From contig NZ_JAFCJZ010000007.1 of the NCBI RefSeq assembly GCF_018130765.1, positions 62,001-126,000 on the forward strand: a DNA stretch of 64,000 nt, in the 5' to 3' direction. Below the pieces are notes generated by a model, which was not told where the DNA came from, made no database searches, and saw only the letters and a list, made by a program, of their open reading frames with translations. Numbering within the stretch: position 1 is the stretch's first letter; the number at the start of each line of letters is the position of its first letter. The stretch is from Bradyrhizobium iriomotense (GTDB lineage Bacteria > Pseudomonadota > Alphaproteobacteria > Rhizobiales > Xanthobacteraceae). Below, piece by piece: positions 41,833-51,450 of the stretch. The position numbers and the translations under genes were made by a program.

Positions 41833-43002
41833 ATGATGGATCAGCAGAATCTCGGGACGTTGCGGCCCGCTTCAGCCGATCCAGCCGCTATTGCGCTGGC
41901 CAAGGCCCTCGGACAATGGCCGAAAACGGCCGGTTCCACCCGCCCCAGCCCGAAAAAGGTGTTCGATACGGCGCCCGCGGCGACGGTCGAGGCGCTCGCC
42001 AAGGAGCTGGGCCTGCGGCTCGGCGACCAGAACGAGCTGAAGATCCGCCGCATCAAGCGCGGCAAGGGCTATTCCTTCGTGCGCCCCAACGGCGCGCATA
42101 TCCGCGACGCCCGCACCATCCGCCGGCTGCACGCCATGGCGGTGCCGCCGGCCTATCGCGAGGTGCGCTACTCAGCCGATCCGAGCTCGCATCTCCAGGC
42201 GGTGGGTCGCGATGCCGCGGGCCGCCTGCAATATCGCTATCACGCCGACTGGGAGAAGGTCCGCGAGCATCGCAAGGCGCATCGCCTGGAGAAGCTCGTC
42301 GGCGCGCTGCCAAAAATCCGGCGCAAGGTCTCGGCGTTCCTGTCGGGCGACGAGCCGACGCGCGAGTTCGCGCTCTCGGCCGTGATCGAGCTGATCGCCC
42401 GCACCGCGATCCGCCCCGGCAATGAATCCTATGCCCGCCTCAATGGCACCCGCGGCGCCACCACGCTGCTGAAGGCCAATGTCACGCTCGAAGAGGACAG
42501 CTTCGTGCTGACCTTCAAGGCGAAGGGCGGCAAGGCGGTGCGCAAGGAGTGCGACGCGGCCAAGCTGGTGCGCGCCATCGGCATTCTGCGCGGCGTTCCC
42601 GGCAAGCGCATGTTCCAGTACCGCGACGCCTACGGCATCGTGCGCGCGGTCAACACCACACAGGTGAATGCGTTTCTGCGCGAGATCGCAGGCATCAAGA
42701 TCTCTTTGAAGGATTTCCGCACGCTGATGGCATCCGCCGTCGTGGTGGAATCGCTGTCGCGGATCACGCCGGCGACCAGCCAGCGTGGCCGCAAGAAGCA
42801 GGTGCTGGACGCGATCCGCGCCGCGGCCGACAAGCTCTCCAACACGCCGGCGATCTGCCGCAAGAGCTACGTCCACGACACCATCGTCACTGCCTTCGAG
42901 GACGGCATCCTCGAGCGTTTTGCGGCGACGATGAAGGGCCAGCGCTCGCAGGCAAGGCGCGAGCAGCTGCTGGCGCAGGTGGTGGCGACCGCGGCGGTGT
43001 AA
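41833..43002 (+). CDS. DNA topoisomerase IB (poxvirus/bacterial type)
   Basis: The 389-residue protein relaxes supercoils through a 3'-phosphotyrosyl intermediate. The N-terminal domain has IRRIKRGKGYSFVRPNG and AVPPAYREVRYS; the catalytic domain has ARTAIRPGNESYA with the first arginine, TFKAKGGKAV with the lysine, SLKDFRTLMASA with the second arginine, and the nucleophile Tyr346 in CRKSYVHDTI. All catalytic positions are present. Bacterial TopIB enzymes are accessory to gyrase and TopA. The gene stands alone after a 391-base divergent region. Confidence 0.93.
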   Translation: MMDQQNLGTLRPASADPAAIALAKALGQWPKTAGSTRPSPKKVFDTAPAATVEALAKELGLRLGDQNELKIRRIKRGKGYSFVRPNGAHIRDARTIRRLHAMAVPPAYREVRYSADPSSHLQAVGRDAAGRLQYRYHADWEKVREHRKAHRLEKLVGALPKIRRKVSAFLSGDEPTREFALSAVIELIARTAIRPGNESYARLNGTRGATTLLKANVTLEEDSFVLTFKAKGGKAVRKECDAAKLVRAIGILRGVPGKRMFQYRDAYGIVRAVNTTQVNAFLREIAGIKISLKDFRTLMASAVVVESLSRITPATSQRGRKKQVLDAIRAAADKLSNTPAICRKSYVHDTIVTAFEDGILERFAATMKGQRSQARREQLLAQVVATAAV

Positions 43003-43014
43003 CGACACGCTGCC

Positions 43015-43105
43015 GTAGGGTGGGCAAAGCGCAAGCGTGCCCACCATTTGCTCATGGTGAAAGGTGGTGGGCACAGCGCGAAGAGCGCGCCTTTGCTCAC
43101 CCTAC
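43015..43105. repeat. Palindromic intergenic repeat, family A copy 2
   Basis: GTAGGGTGGGCAAAG (43015-43029) and CTTTGCTCACCCTAC (43091-43105, one mismatch) bound a 91-base element whose inner part also pairs (GTGCCCACCA / TGGTGGGCAC). It matches the copy at 29243-29336 and, like it, lies between convergent genes. Confidence 0.85.
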
Positions 43106-43110
43106 GAGAG

Positions 43111-43566
43111 CTACCACTTATCTGACACGCCCTTATCTGGACCGGGATCGCTGCCAGCGGCTGCGCTCGTGAGCCGTTCCAGATAATGCGCCCACCCCTT
43201 CGCATGCGCTGCCACCTGTTCCGCATTCGGCAGCCCGCTATGCGTCATGCGCAGCAGCGTGCCGCCGTCGCGTTCGATCAGGTCGATCTCGATCAGGCTC
43301 GAGCCGGGCGGCACTTCCTGGCCGCCCTCCCAGCCGAACGTGTACGCCAGACGATGCACCGGCACGACCTCGCGGAAGGCGCCGCGGGCGGCGGCGCCGC
43401 GCGGACCGATGCCCTTGAGCAGGTAGAGCCCGCCGGGATGTGGTTCCGTGGTCGCGTCGGACCCCATCCAGCTCAAAATCTTCTCGGGGTCGGTGAGATA
43501 GGCGAAGACGGTGGCGCGCGGGGCGGCGATCTGGGTCTCGCGTCGCACTATGAACGGCTCGGTCAT
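43111..43566 (-). CDS. SRPBCC/AHSA1-type protein
   Basis: The 151-residue protein starts MTEPFIVRRETQIAAPRATV and has the START/Bet-v1-like pattern of AHSA1 proteins: APRATVFAYLTDPEKILSWMG, HPGGLYLLKG, then FGWEGGQEVPPGSSLIEIDL. These fold into a ligand-binding cavity; most family members have no known ligand. It is convergent with the topoisomerase gene across repeat copy 2. Confidence 0.85.
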   Translation of the reverse strand: MTEPFIVRRETQIAAPRATVFAYLTDPEKILSWMGSDATTEPHPGGLYLLKGIGPRGAAARGAFREVVPVHRLAYTFGWEGGQEVPPGSSLIEIDLIERDGGTLLRMTHSGLPNAEQVAAHAKGWAHYLERLTSAAAGSDPGPDKGVSDKW

Positions 43567-43668
43567 CGGCGATCATCCCTGGCTGACGATGGGACATGGC
43601 GGCGCTGTGCCGCTCCGTCAAGGATTTGCCCGTGACAAAGACGGCCCGGCTTCGTCATCATCGGACCC

Positions 43669-44748
43669 ATGCATCTGTCCCCGACCCTAGCCTGGCTCGT
43701 CGATGCCGCCTCGGATTGTCCCGGGGCAGACCGCCTGCTCGCGGAACTCGGCGCGCATCTGATCGCCGACGGCGTGCCGCTTGCGGCAGGCAGCCTGACG
43801 CTGGAGGTGCCGCATCCGCTGATCGCGAAGCGGACCTGGCTGTGGCGCGCCGAGACTGGCAGCGTCATCGAAGCGCTCGGCTTCGCGCCGGGCGGCCTTG
43901 CGCCCGACCCGCCCAACGATGGCGGTCGTCGCTGGCTGCGCGAGGTCGCGGGCGGCGAGGTGCACGAGGATGCCGTCGGACGGGCCGATGGGCCGTTGCT
44001 CGGCTGGGCCGGATCGCGACCGTTCACCGCCGATGACATCGAACGATTGCGCCAGGCTGCTCGCTTTGCGGCGACGCCCCTTGCCGTGCTCGCCGCGCGC
44101 GCCACGCTGCGGGCGACGCTGGATGCTTATCTCGGCAAGCGCAGCGCGGAGCGGGTGCTGGCGGCGCCCTTGCGGCGCGATCTCGGCGAGACCATCCAGG
44201 CCGCGCTGCTCTATGCGGATTTGCGCAATTTCACGACCCTGTCGGAAACCACACCGCCGGCCCAGGTCATCGCGGCGCTCGATGCCTGGTTCGACCGCAT
44301 CGCCGGTGCTGTTCATGCCTTCGGCGGTGAGGTGCTGAAATTCATCGGCGACGGCGTGCTCGCGATCTTTCCGGTGGTCGAGGCATCCCCGCGCCGCGCG
44401 TGTGAGGCCGCTCTGCGTGCGGCGAGTGCGGCCGAAGCCGGCATGGCCTATCTCAACGCCGAACGCCGCGCGCAAGGGCTGCCACCCCTCGCGTTCGGTG
44501 CCGCGCTCCATCTCGGCGAGATGCTCTGGGGCAATATCGGCGCCGCCAACCGGCTCGACTTCACGGCGATCGGTCCCGCCGTCAATCTCGCGAGCCGGCT
44601 GGAAGGCTTGTGCAAACAGCTCGGCAGGACGGTGCTAGTGTCGGGCGCACTCGCTGCCGAGACGGAGATGCCGCTGATCGCGCTCGGTGAGCATGCGTTA
44701 CGCGGCATTGCCGCGCCTTGCGAGGTGTTCGCGCTGCCGGAGACGTGA
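43669..44748 (+). CDS. Class III adenylate/guanylate cyclase
   Basis: The 359-residue protein has an N-terminal 170 residues without a clear domain or membrane segment and a C-terminal class III cyclase domain. Metal-binding aspartates are D184 in LLYADLRNFTTL and D228 in KFIGDGVLAIF; the substrate segment LDFTAIGPAVNLASRLEGL follows, with Thr rather than Asp in the purine position, as in many rhizobial cyclases. It should make cAMP in the cytoplasm under control of the N-terminal part. It stands alone. The second cyclase at 58915 belongs to a different subgroup. Confidence 0.9.
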   Translation: MHLSPTLAWLVDAASDCPGADRLLAELGAHLIADGVPLAAGSLTLEVPHPLIAKRTWLWRAETGSVIEALGFAPGGLAPDPPNDGGRRWLREVAGGEVHEDAVGRADGPLLGWAGSRPFTADDIERLRQAARFAATPLAVLAARATLRATLDAYLGKRSAERVLAAPLRRDLGETIQAALLYADLRNFTTLSETTPPAQVIAALDAWFDRIAGAVHAFGGEVLKFIGDGVLAIFPVVEASPRRACEAALRAASAAEAGMAYLNAERRAQGLPPLAFGAALHLGEMLWGNIGAANRLDFTAIGPAVNLASRLEGLCKQLGRTVLVSGALAAETEMPLIALGEHALRGIAAPCEVFALPET

Positions 44749-44766
44749 GGCCGGATATCGTAGCTA

Positions 44767-44840
44767 CCGTAGCCCGCATGAGCGTAGCGACATGCGGGAC
44801 CAGACTATCCCGGATGTCGCTGCGCTCATCCGGGCTACGG
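44767..44840. repeat. Twin-hairpin palindromic repeat, GTAGCCCG type
   Basis: Two 33-base arms (44767-44799 and 44808-44840) are inverted copies with three differences. Each arm also folds on itself: CCGCATG / CATGCGG on the left, CCGGATG / CATCCGG on the right. It lies between the convergent cyclase and EVE genes. Confidence 0.85.
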
Positions 44841-44846
44841 CACTGA

Positions 44847-45260
44847 CTACACCCCGCCCATCTTGCAGACGAGCTTCCACTCCTCGACCGTCACCGGCTG
44901 CACCGAGAGGCGCGAATATTTCACCAAGGCCATGTCGGCGAGCTTTTTCTCGGCCTTGACCGCTGCCATCGTCACCGGCGCCTTCAGCGGCTTGTCGGCC
45001 TTGATGTCGACGCAGACGAATTTTTCGGTCTTGTCGGTCGGATCGAGGTAGGCTTCCTTGATGATCTCGACGATGCCGACGATCTCCTTGCCCTCGTTGG
45101 AATGATAGAAGAACGCCTTGTCGCCCTTCTTCATGTTCACGAGGTTCTGGCGCGCGGTGTAATTGCGCACGCCGGTCCAGGCTTCGCCCTTGGCGCCCTT
45201 CGCCACCTGCTGGTCCCAGGACCACACCGACGGTTCGGATTTCACCAGCCAGTACGCCAT
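44847..45260 (-). CDS. EVE domain-containing protein
   Basis: This 137-residue PUA-like EVE protein starts MAYWLVKSEPSVWSWDQQVA; the matching core is WTGVRNYTARQNLVNMKKGD and FFYHSNEGKEIVGIVEI. EVE domains bind modified bases in DNA or RNA. The start at 45260 has an AGAGGA site six bases upstream; an in-frame ATG at 45266 overlapping the gpsA stop would add two residues. It ends the tsaD-gpsA-EVE series on this strand. Confidence 0.92.
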   Translation of the reverse strand: MAYWLVKSEPSVWSWDQQVAKGAKGEAWTGVRNYTARQNLVNMKKGDKAFFYHSNEGKEIVGIVEIIKEAYLDPTDKTEKFVCVDIKADKPLKAPVTMAAVKAEKKLADMALVKYSRLSVQPVTVEEWKLVCKMGGV

Positions 45261-45262
45261 GC

Positions 45263-46249
45263 TCATTCCTCTGCCTTGAAGGGACGCGTCAACAGCCCCG
45301 AAATGGCGGCGTCGATCGTGCTGCGGCCGCTCAGGATCGAAGCGACCGCTTCTGATACTGGCATCTCGATGTTTTGCGAAGCTGCGAGTTCGATCAGTAC
45401 CGGCGCGGTGAACTCGCCCTCGGCGAGCTTGCCGGCAGACGGCTGCTCACCGCGGCCGAGGGCGAGGCCGAGCGCGAAATTGCGCGATTGCGGGCTCGAG
45501 CAGGTCAGGATCAGATCGCCGAGGCCGGACAGGCCGGTGAGCGTCTCGCTGCGCGCGCCGAGCGCGCGACCGAGGCGCGTCAGCTCGGCAAAGCCGCGGG
45601 TCGTCAGCGCCGCCTGGGCCGAGGCGCCGAGCTTGCGCCCGACCGCAATGCCGACCGCGATCGCCAGCACGTTCTTGGCTGCGCCGCCGATTTCGACGCC
45701 GCGGATGTCGGTGGAGTGATAGGGGCGGAATGTCGGCGAGCCCAGTGCCTGCACCAGGCTGCTCGCCAGCGCGTCATCCTTCGCCGCCAGTGTCACCGCC
45801 GTCGGCAGGCCGCGCGCGACGTCGTCGGCAAAGCTCGGGCCTGACAGGATCGCCGGCAGCGCATGCGGCGCGGCCTCCGCGATCACGTCGGTCATGAATT
45901 TGTGGGTGCCGTGCTCGATGCCCTTGGCGCATGCAATGATCGGGACCGGCTTCGTGATGTGCGAGGCCAGCATGTTGACCGCGCCGCGCAGGTGCTGCGC
46001 CGGCGTTGCGATCAGCAGCATCTCCGCGCGCGATGCCTCCGCGAGATCGCTCGTCACCACGATCTCCGGCGCCAGCCGCACGCCGGGCAGCCGCGGATTG
46101 TCGCGCGTCGATGCGATCCGCGTTGCATGCTCCGCGTTGCGCGCCCAGAGCGTCACGCTCCGCCCTGCCCGCGCCGCCACCGTCGCCAGCGCCGTCCCCC
46201 AGGCGCCCGCTCCGATCACCGCGACGGATTGGAACGCGGTCATCGTCAA
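45263..46249 (-). CDS. gpsA: Glycerol-3-phosphate dehydrogenase [NAD(P)+]
   Basis: GpsA reduces dihydroxyacetone phosphate to sn-glycerol 3-phosphate for phospholipids. The 328-residue protein has the cofactor motif [20 protein letters not shown], the segment [20 protein letters not shown] with the catalytic-region lysine, and [16 protein letters not shown]. The ATG at 46249 overlaps the tsaD stop (ATGA), so translation is coupled; a second ATG two codons later is possible. Confidence 0.96.
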   Translation of the reverse strand: MTMTAFQSVAVIGAGAWGTALATVAARAGRSVTLWARNAEHATRIASTRDNPRLPGVRLAPEIVVTSDLAEASRAEMLLIATPAQHLRGAVNMLASHITKPVPIIACAKGIEHGTHKFMTDVIAEAAPHALPAILSGPSFADDVARGLPTAVTLAAKDDALASSLVQALGSPTFRPYHSTDIRGVEIGGAAKNVLAIAVGIAVGRKLGASAQAALTTRGFAELTRLGRALGARSETLTGLSGLGDLILTCSSPQSRNFALGLALGRGEQPSAGKLAEGEFTAPVLIELAASQNIEMPVSEAVASILSGRSTIDAAISGLLTRPFKAEE

Positions 46250-47319
46250 TATCCCGCCCGCGTCTTGCCGTAGCCGGCCGGTGCCGTCGCATTGGCGTCG
46301 AGCAGCCAGCGTGCGCGCGGCTGCGCCTCCATCGTGTCGGTCATTCCCAGCGCGAGGCGCTCGGCGCCGGCCCAGGCGATCATCGCGCCGTTGTCGGTGC
46401 AGAGCGCCGGCGGCGGCATGATCAATTGCGTCCCGGCCTGCTGTGCGACGTCGTGCAGCGCGCCACGGATCGCCTGATTGGCGGCGACGCCGCCGGCGGC
46501 CACGAGCGCGCGTGGTGCGCCGAACTGCGCGCGGAAAAGCTTGAGGCCGACACTCAGCCGGTCGGCGGTCGAATCCAGCACCGCGGCCTGGAAGCTCGCG
46601 CAGAGATCGCTGATGTCCTGCGGCGTGATCTCAGGCAATCGGCTCGCTTCGGTGCGGACGGCCGTCTTCAATCCGGACAGCGAGAAATTGGCGTCGGGGC
46701 GTCCCTGCATCGGCCGCGGGAACGCAAACCGCGCGGCGTCGCCGCTTGCGGCCGCGCGTTCGACCTGCGGGCCGCCGGGGTATGGTAAGCCCAGCATCTT
46801 CGCGACCTTGTCGAAGGCTTCGCCGATGGCGTCGTCGACGGTGGTGCCGAGCCGCACATACTGGCCGACGCCGGTGACCGCCACGATCTGGGTATGGCCG
46901 CCCGAGGCGAGAAAGAGGCAGTAGGGAAAATCGATTCCGTCGGTGAGGCGCGGCGTCAGCGCATGCGCCTCCAGATGGTTGACCGCGACCAGCGGCGTGT
47001 CATGCACCATCGCGATCGCCTTCGCGGTGGTGAGTCCGACGATCACGCCGCCGATCAGCCCGGGCCCTGCGGCCGCGGCGACGCCGTCGAGCTGGGCATA
47101 GTCGATGCCGGCCTCGTGCATGGCACGGTCGATGATCCCGTCGAGCACGTCGACATGCGCGCGCGCGGCGATCTCCGGCACCACGCCGCCGAAGCGGGCG
47201 TGCTCCTCGACCTGCGACCGCACGATGTTCGACAGGATCTTGCCACTGCCGCCAGGCGCACGCTCGATCACCGCCGCGGCGGTCTCGTCGCAGGTGGTTT
47301 CGATGCCCAATACCAGCAT
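46246..47319 (-). CDS. tsaD: tRNA N6-threonylcarbamoyladenosine synthesis protein TsaD
   Basis: TsaD transfers the threonylcarbamoyl group to A37 of ANN-decoding tRNAs with TsaB and TsaE. Starting at [20 protein letters not shown] (47319) the protein has 357 residues; an upstream in-frame ATG at 47352 would add eleven. The metal-binding [12 protein letters not shown] (H-x3-H) and the ATP-binding [12 protein letters not shown] and [10 protein letters not shown] segments are present. It is divergent from hemD across 151 bases. Confidence 0.96.
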   Translation of the reverse strand: MLVLGIETTCDETAAAVIERAPGGSGKILSNIVRSQVEEHARFGGVVPEIAARAHVDVLDGIIDRAMHEAGIDYAQLDGVAAAAGPGLIGGVIVGLTTAKAIAMVHDTPLVAVNHLEAHALTPRLTDGIDFPYCLFLASGGHTQIVAVTGVGQYVRLGTTVDDAIGEAFDKVAKMLGLPYPGGPQVERAAASGDAARFAFPRPMQGRPDANFSLSGLKTAVRTEASRLPEITPQDISDLCASFQAAVLDSTADRLSVGLKLFRAQFGAPRALVAAGGVAANQAIRGALHDVAQQAGTQLIMPPPALCTDNGAMIAWAGAERLALGMTDTMEAQPRARWLLDANATAPAGYGKTRAGY

Positions 47320-47470
47320 TGGCGAATCGTTATCCAATTTGCGCCCTTGCACTCATCCGTAAAGCAGAGTTCTGGTAAGTCCGGTAGCATTCCGGGGTCG
47401 GCTTGCGCAATCGTCACGCGCAGCCATTCCGGCGAATACGTCACCGTCACGCGGTTCGGGAACACACGCG

Positions 47471-48217
47471 ATGTCCATTCTTGTCACACGGCCGCATCCC
47501 GACAATGAGGCGACGGCGGAAAATCTGCGCGCACGGGGGCATGTGGTGCTGCTCGCGCCGGTGCTCAAGTTCGAGCCGGTCGCCTTCCATGACGAGAGTG
47601 AAGCGGGCTATGGCGCCGTCATCGTCACGTCGGCCAACGCGATCCGCGCCGTCGCGCCGCAATTGCGGGACCTCGGCCTTTTGGCGCTGCCGCTGTTCGC
47701 GGTCGGCGAGCACACCGCGTCTGCGGCGCGCGACGCCGGCTTTGGCGAGGTCATCGTCGCCGGCGGCGATGCCGCTTCTTTGCGCGACAGGGTCGTTCAA
47801 AGCGCACGCGACAAGGTGCTGAAGAAGAAAAGCACGCTGCTTTATCTCGCCGGCGCGGATCTGTCGCGCGATCTCGGCGGTGAGCTCGGTGCGGAAGGAT
47901 TCAACGTGGTGACGCAGACCACGTATCGCATGGCGCCGGTCAAGCATCTGCCGCGCGAGGTCTGCGAGGGCTTTGCCGCCCACGGGGTCGAGGCGGTGCT
48001 GCACTACTCCCGGCGCAGCGCGCGGGCGTTTCTGGATGCGGCGCGGGATGAAGGCGTCGAAATTTCGGCGCTGGCGATCCCGCAATGCTGCCTGTCCGAG
48101 ACGGTCGCCGGCGTGCTGCGCGATGCCGGCGCATCGCAGGTTCTGGTGGCCGCGACACCGGACGAAAATGCCTTATTTGACACCTTGGAGCGTGCTTTGC
48201 GTACTCGTTTGGCGTAA
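47471..48217 (+). CDS. hemD: Uroporphyrinogen-III synthase
   Basis: HemD closes hydroxymethylbilane to uroporphyrinogen III. The 248-residue protein starts MSILVTRPHPDNEATAENLR and shows the weakly conserved family features SANAIRAVAPQL, LFAVGEHTASAARDAGFGE and a C-terminal ETVAGVLRDAGASQVLVAAT. Identity rests on these and on the following Mic60-like and HemY-like genes, a known alphaproteobacterial order. hemC, often next to hemD in related bacteria, is not found between tsaD and hemD. Confidence 0.85.
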   Translation: MSILVTRPHPDNEATAENLRARGHVVLLAPVLKFEPVAFHDESEAGYGAVIVTSANAIRAVAPQLRDLGLLALPLFAVGEHTASAARDAGFGEVIVAGGDAASLRDRVVQSARDKVLKKKSTLLYLAGADLSRDLGGELGAEGFNVVTQTTYRMAPVKHLPREVCEGFAAHGVEAVLHYSRRSARAFLDAARDEGVEISALAIPQCCLSETVAGVLRDAGASQVLVAATPDENALFDTLERALRTRLA

Positions 48218-48307
48218 GAGGTCGGGCCGAATCCGGCGCGATCGGGTCCGCTTAAGGATCTATGCTAGGGATCTGTGCAAGGTATGGAAGTGTGAGGAAC
48301 CGTCACG

Positions 48308-49525
48308 ATGGCCGACGACAAGCCTGAAGACGCAGGATTGGCTCCCGACACCGGTCGTGCCAAGCGCACCCCGCCCACCATCGATCTGGAGGCGACGGAA
48401 GTCTCGACCCAGCCGCAGGACGTGGCGGGCGAGCCCGAGGCTCAGCCGGCGACCGAGCAAGCCGCGCATGAGGAGGTGAAGGTCGAGGAGAGCAAGCCCG
48501 AGCCTCAAACCGAGTCAGCCGAGGACCAGCCTTCCATTGCGCCCGCGCCCGCCTCGCGGCCGATTTCCCCTTGGGTCATCGCACCGTTCTCCGGTGCAGT
48601 GGCCGCAGCCATCGTGATCGGGGTCGGCTGGATGCTGGGCTGGCCCGCGGTGCAGGCGCCGCCGGCCGCGCCGCAAGTCACGAGTGCGACGGTCGATGCG
48701 CTGAGCGGTCGTGTCGCCGCGGTCGAGGCCAAGGCCGGCAAGCCCGTCGCCGATCCGGCCATGGTGGCGCGGATCGACGCGCTGGAGAAATCGGCAAGCG
48801 CCCTGCGCAGCGACATCGCCAATCTGCGCGCGCAGTCAGACAAGACCGCGAGTGCGCTCAACGATACCAAATCCGCGCCGCGCACCGCTTCGCCCGATGT
48901 TGCCGCGCTCTCCGACCGCATCGCGCAGCTCGAGCGCGCGAGCAAGACGGAGCGGGCCGAGCTCGCACAGCAGGGCGAGAAGATCGCCGATACAAAGGCG
49001 ATGGATGACAAGCCGCTGCGCTTCGTGGTGGCGGCGACCCTGCTCGACGTCGCCGTTCGCCATGGCGATCCCTATCAGGCGCAACTGTCCGCGGCGCGTT
49101 CGCTCGCCGCCAAGCCCGACATGCTGAAGCCGCTCGATGCGTTTGCATCGTCGGGCATCCCGACGCCGGTCGCGCTGAGCCGCGAGCTGCTCAACATCGT
49201 GCCGAAATTGTCGCCGCCGGCGGAGGCCCCGGCTGCGAATGCCGGCATCGTCGAGCGCCTTCAGGCCGGCGCGTCGAAACTCGTGCGCATCGAGCGTACC
49301 GACGGCGTCGGCAACGATCGCGGCGCCATCGTCGCCCGCGTGACGGCCGCGGCGCTCCGCAACGATTTCGTCGAGGCGCGGCGGGAGCTCAAGACCCTGC
49401 CCGAGGCTGATCGGGCGCCGGCGCAGGCCTGGCTCGACAAGGCCGACGCCCGTGACGCCGCGCTCGCTGCGTCCCGCAAATTCGCCGACGATGCCATGGC
49501 GGATCTCGCCAAATCTGCTCAATAA
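48308..49525 (+). CDS. Mic60/mitofilin-like membrane protein
   Basis: The 405-residue protein has an acidic, Pro-rich cytoplasmic N-terminus (1-85), one membrane helix (about residues 89-112, WVIAPFSGAVAAAIVIGVGW), a coiled-coil stretch (about 125-225) and a C-terminal helical part (230-400) with the weak mitofilin-like signature. This architecture, placed between hemD and hemY, is that of alphaproteobacterial Mic60, which shapes intracytoplasmic membranes and contacts the outer membrane. Homology is too weak to prove by eye; context carries most of the weight. Confidence 0.8.
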   Translation: MADDKPEDAGLAPDTGRAKRTPPTIDLEATEVSTQPQDVAGEPEAQPATEQAAHEEVKVEESKPEPQTESAEDQPSIAPAPASRPISPWVIAPFSGAVAAAIVIGVGWMLGWPAVQAPPAAPQVTSATVDALSGRVAAVEAKAGKPVADPAMVARIDALEKSASALRSDIANLRAQSDKTASALNDTKSAPRTASPDVAALSDRIAQLERASKTERAELAQQGEKIADTKAMDDKPLRFVVAATLLDVAVRHGDPYQAQLSAARSLAAKPDMLKPLDAFASSGIPTPVALSRELLNIVPKLSPPAEAPAANAGIVERLQAGASKLVRIERTDGVGNDRGAIVARVTAAALRNDFVEARRELKTLPEADRAPAQAWLDKADARDAALAASRKFADDAMADLAKSAQ

Positions 49526-49561
49526 GATTCGCGCAACAATCAGCGCGTAATAGGGATCGCC

Positions 49562-51361
49562 ATGCTTCGCATCGTCCTTTTCCTTGTCCTGATTGCACTC
49601 GCCGGCGCCGGCGCGGCCTGGGTTGCCGACCAGCCCGGCGATGTCGTGATGAGCTGGGGCGGTTTTCGGGCCTCACCAAGCATTCCGGTGTTCGTGCTCT
49701 TGCTTGGGCTTTTTGCGGTCGCAGTCGTGCTCCTCTGGAGCATCCTGACGATGCTCTGGCGTATGCCGGGCCGCATGCGCCGCCGCCGTCACGAGAAGCG
49801 TCACGCGCGTGGCCGCCACGCCATCACCCACGGCCTGCTTGCGATCGGTCATGGCGACACTGCGCTCGCCCGCCGGCACGCCGAAGCGGCGCGGCGCCAC
49901 GCGCCGAACGATCCACTGGCGCTGCTGCTGCATGCGCAATCCGCCCAGCTCGAAGGCAATCGCGACGAGGCGCAGCGCGTCTTCCGCGCCATGGCCGAGC
50001 GCGAGGATACGCGCCTGCTCGGCCTGCGCGGCCTGTTCATCGAGGCGCAGCGCGCCGACGATGTCGTCGGTGCCGTGATGATCGCCGAGGAAGCGATCAA
50101 GCTGTCGCCCTCCTCGACCTGGGCCTCGCATGCGGTGCTCGGCTTCCGCTGCGCCCGCAGCGACTGGAGCGGTGCGCTCGCGATCCTCGATTCGAATCTG
50201 TCCGCGGGCCTGATCGACAAGCCGGCCTATCGCCGCCAGCGTGGCGTGCTGCTCACGGCGCGCGCGCTGGAATTGGCAACCATGGACCGCGACGTCGCGC
50301 GCGAGAGCGTGATGGATGCGATCAAGCTCGCGCCGACGCTGGTGCCGGCCGCGGTGCTCGCCGCGAAATTCGAGAGCGAGGCGCATCAGGTGCGCCGCGC
50401 CATGAAGCTGGTCGAGGTCGCCTGGCTCGCCAATCCGCATCCCGATCTGGCGGACGCCTATGCGCATGTGAAGCTCGGCGATTCTGCGCGGCAGCGCCTG
50501 CAGCGGGTGGAGACGCTCGCGGCCAAGACGTCGGCCGACAAGCCCGGCCATGTCGAGGGCCAGCTCGCGATCGCGCGCGCCGCGATCGATGCCTCCGAGT
50601 TCGCCCGCGCACGCCAGGTGCTCGCGCCCTATGTCAACGACCCGACCCAGCGCGTCGCGCTGCTGATGGCCGAGATCGAGCGCACCGAGCATGGCGACGG
50701 CGGCCGTGCCCGCGCCTGGACCTTGCGCGCCGTGCGCGCCCGCCACGATCCGGCCTGGACCGCGGACGGCTATGTCAGCGACCGTTGGCGCCCCGTCTCT
50801 CCGGTCACCGGCCGGCTCGACGCCTTCCAGTGGCAGACGCCGGTCGCGAGCCTTCCTTCCGATAAGGGGACCACGATCGAATCCTCGGCCTTCGAGGAAG
50901 CCATGCTGGCCGCCCCGCCGCCGAAGCGGGTGACGGCGGCTCCGAGCCAGAGCCCGGTGGAACCGGTCGTGACTGCACCAGACCCGGTGCCGGCCGCCCA
51001 GGATAATTCGCCCCCTGATGAGGCCAAGGAGACAGTCAAGGAACCGGTCGGGGAAGCCGCCAAGGAAGCTGCCAAGGAAGAACCGGTGGTCAAGCCCGCC
51101 GAGCCGGTCGATCCGGCCCCCGAGGCAGCCGAATCATCGCCGCCGGCGGCAACCCCGGTGTTCAGGCCCCGCGCCGACCTCGGCAAGCCCGCACCTGCCC
51201 CGATCCCCGCCGTCATCCCGATCGTCCGTGCGCCAGATGATCCCGGGATCGATGACGAGGGGCCGAGCGATGAATTTACGGAACAAATCGGCACGCCCAA
51301 GGCCCATGCAAAGGCCCAGGCGGGCGGCTGGCGCGGATTCTGGTCCCGCTGGGGGGCGTGA
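49562..51361 (+). CDS. HemY-like TPR membrane protein
   Basis: The 599-residue protein has two N-terminal membrane helices (about residues 3-22 and 40-65), the HemY_N region with ADQPGDVVMSWGGFRASPSI, TPR-type helices through residue 400 and a Pro/Ala/Glu-rich C-terminal tail. The conserved segment PDLADAYAHVKLGDSARQRL is typical. It is unrelated to protoporphyrinogen oxidase, which shares the name; its link to haem synthesis is mainly positional. The gene follows the mic60-like gene by 36 bases. Confidence 0.88.
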   Translation: MLRIVLFLVLIALAGAGAAWVADQPGDVVMSWGGFRASPSIPVFVLLLGLFAVAVVLLWSILTMLWRMPGRMRRRRHEKRHARGRHAITHGLLAIGHGDTALARRHAEAARRHAPNDPLALLLHAQSAQLEGNRDEAQRVFRAMAEREDTRLLGLRGLFIEAQRADDVVGAVMIAEEAIKLSPSSTWASHAVLGFRCARSDWSGALAILDSNLSAGLIDKPAYRRQRGVLLTARALELATMDRDVARESVMDAIKLAPTLVPAAVLAAKFESEAHQVRRAMKLVEVAWLANPHPDLADAYAHVKLGDSARQRLQRVETLAAKTSADKPGHVEGQLAIARAAIDASEFARARQVLAPYVNDPTQRVALLMAEIERTEHGDGGRARAWTLRAVRARHDPAWTADGYVSDRWRPVSPVTGRLDAFQWQTPVASLPSDKGTTIESSAFEEAMLAAPPPKRVTAAPSQSPVEPVVTAPDPVPAAQDNSPPDEAKETVKEPVGEAAKEAAKEEPVVKPAEPVDPAPEAAESSPPAATPVFRPRADLGKPAPAPIPAVIPIVRAPDDPGIDDEGPSDEFTEQIGTPKAHAKAQAGGWRGFWSRWGA

Positions 51362-51450
51362 GGCGCCGCTTGTCCTTGCCAATTCGGGCCATGCCCGATA
51401 TCAGGGGCGCGCGTATCGGGACCGGCATCGCCCGGGTCCCGGCAGGGTTC

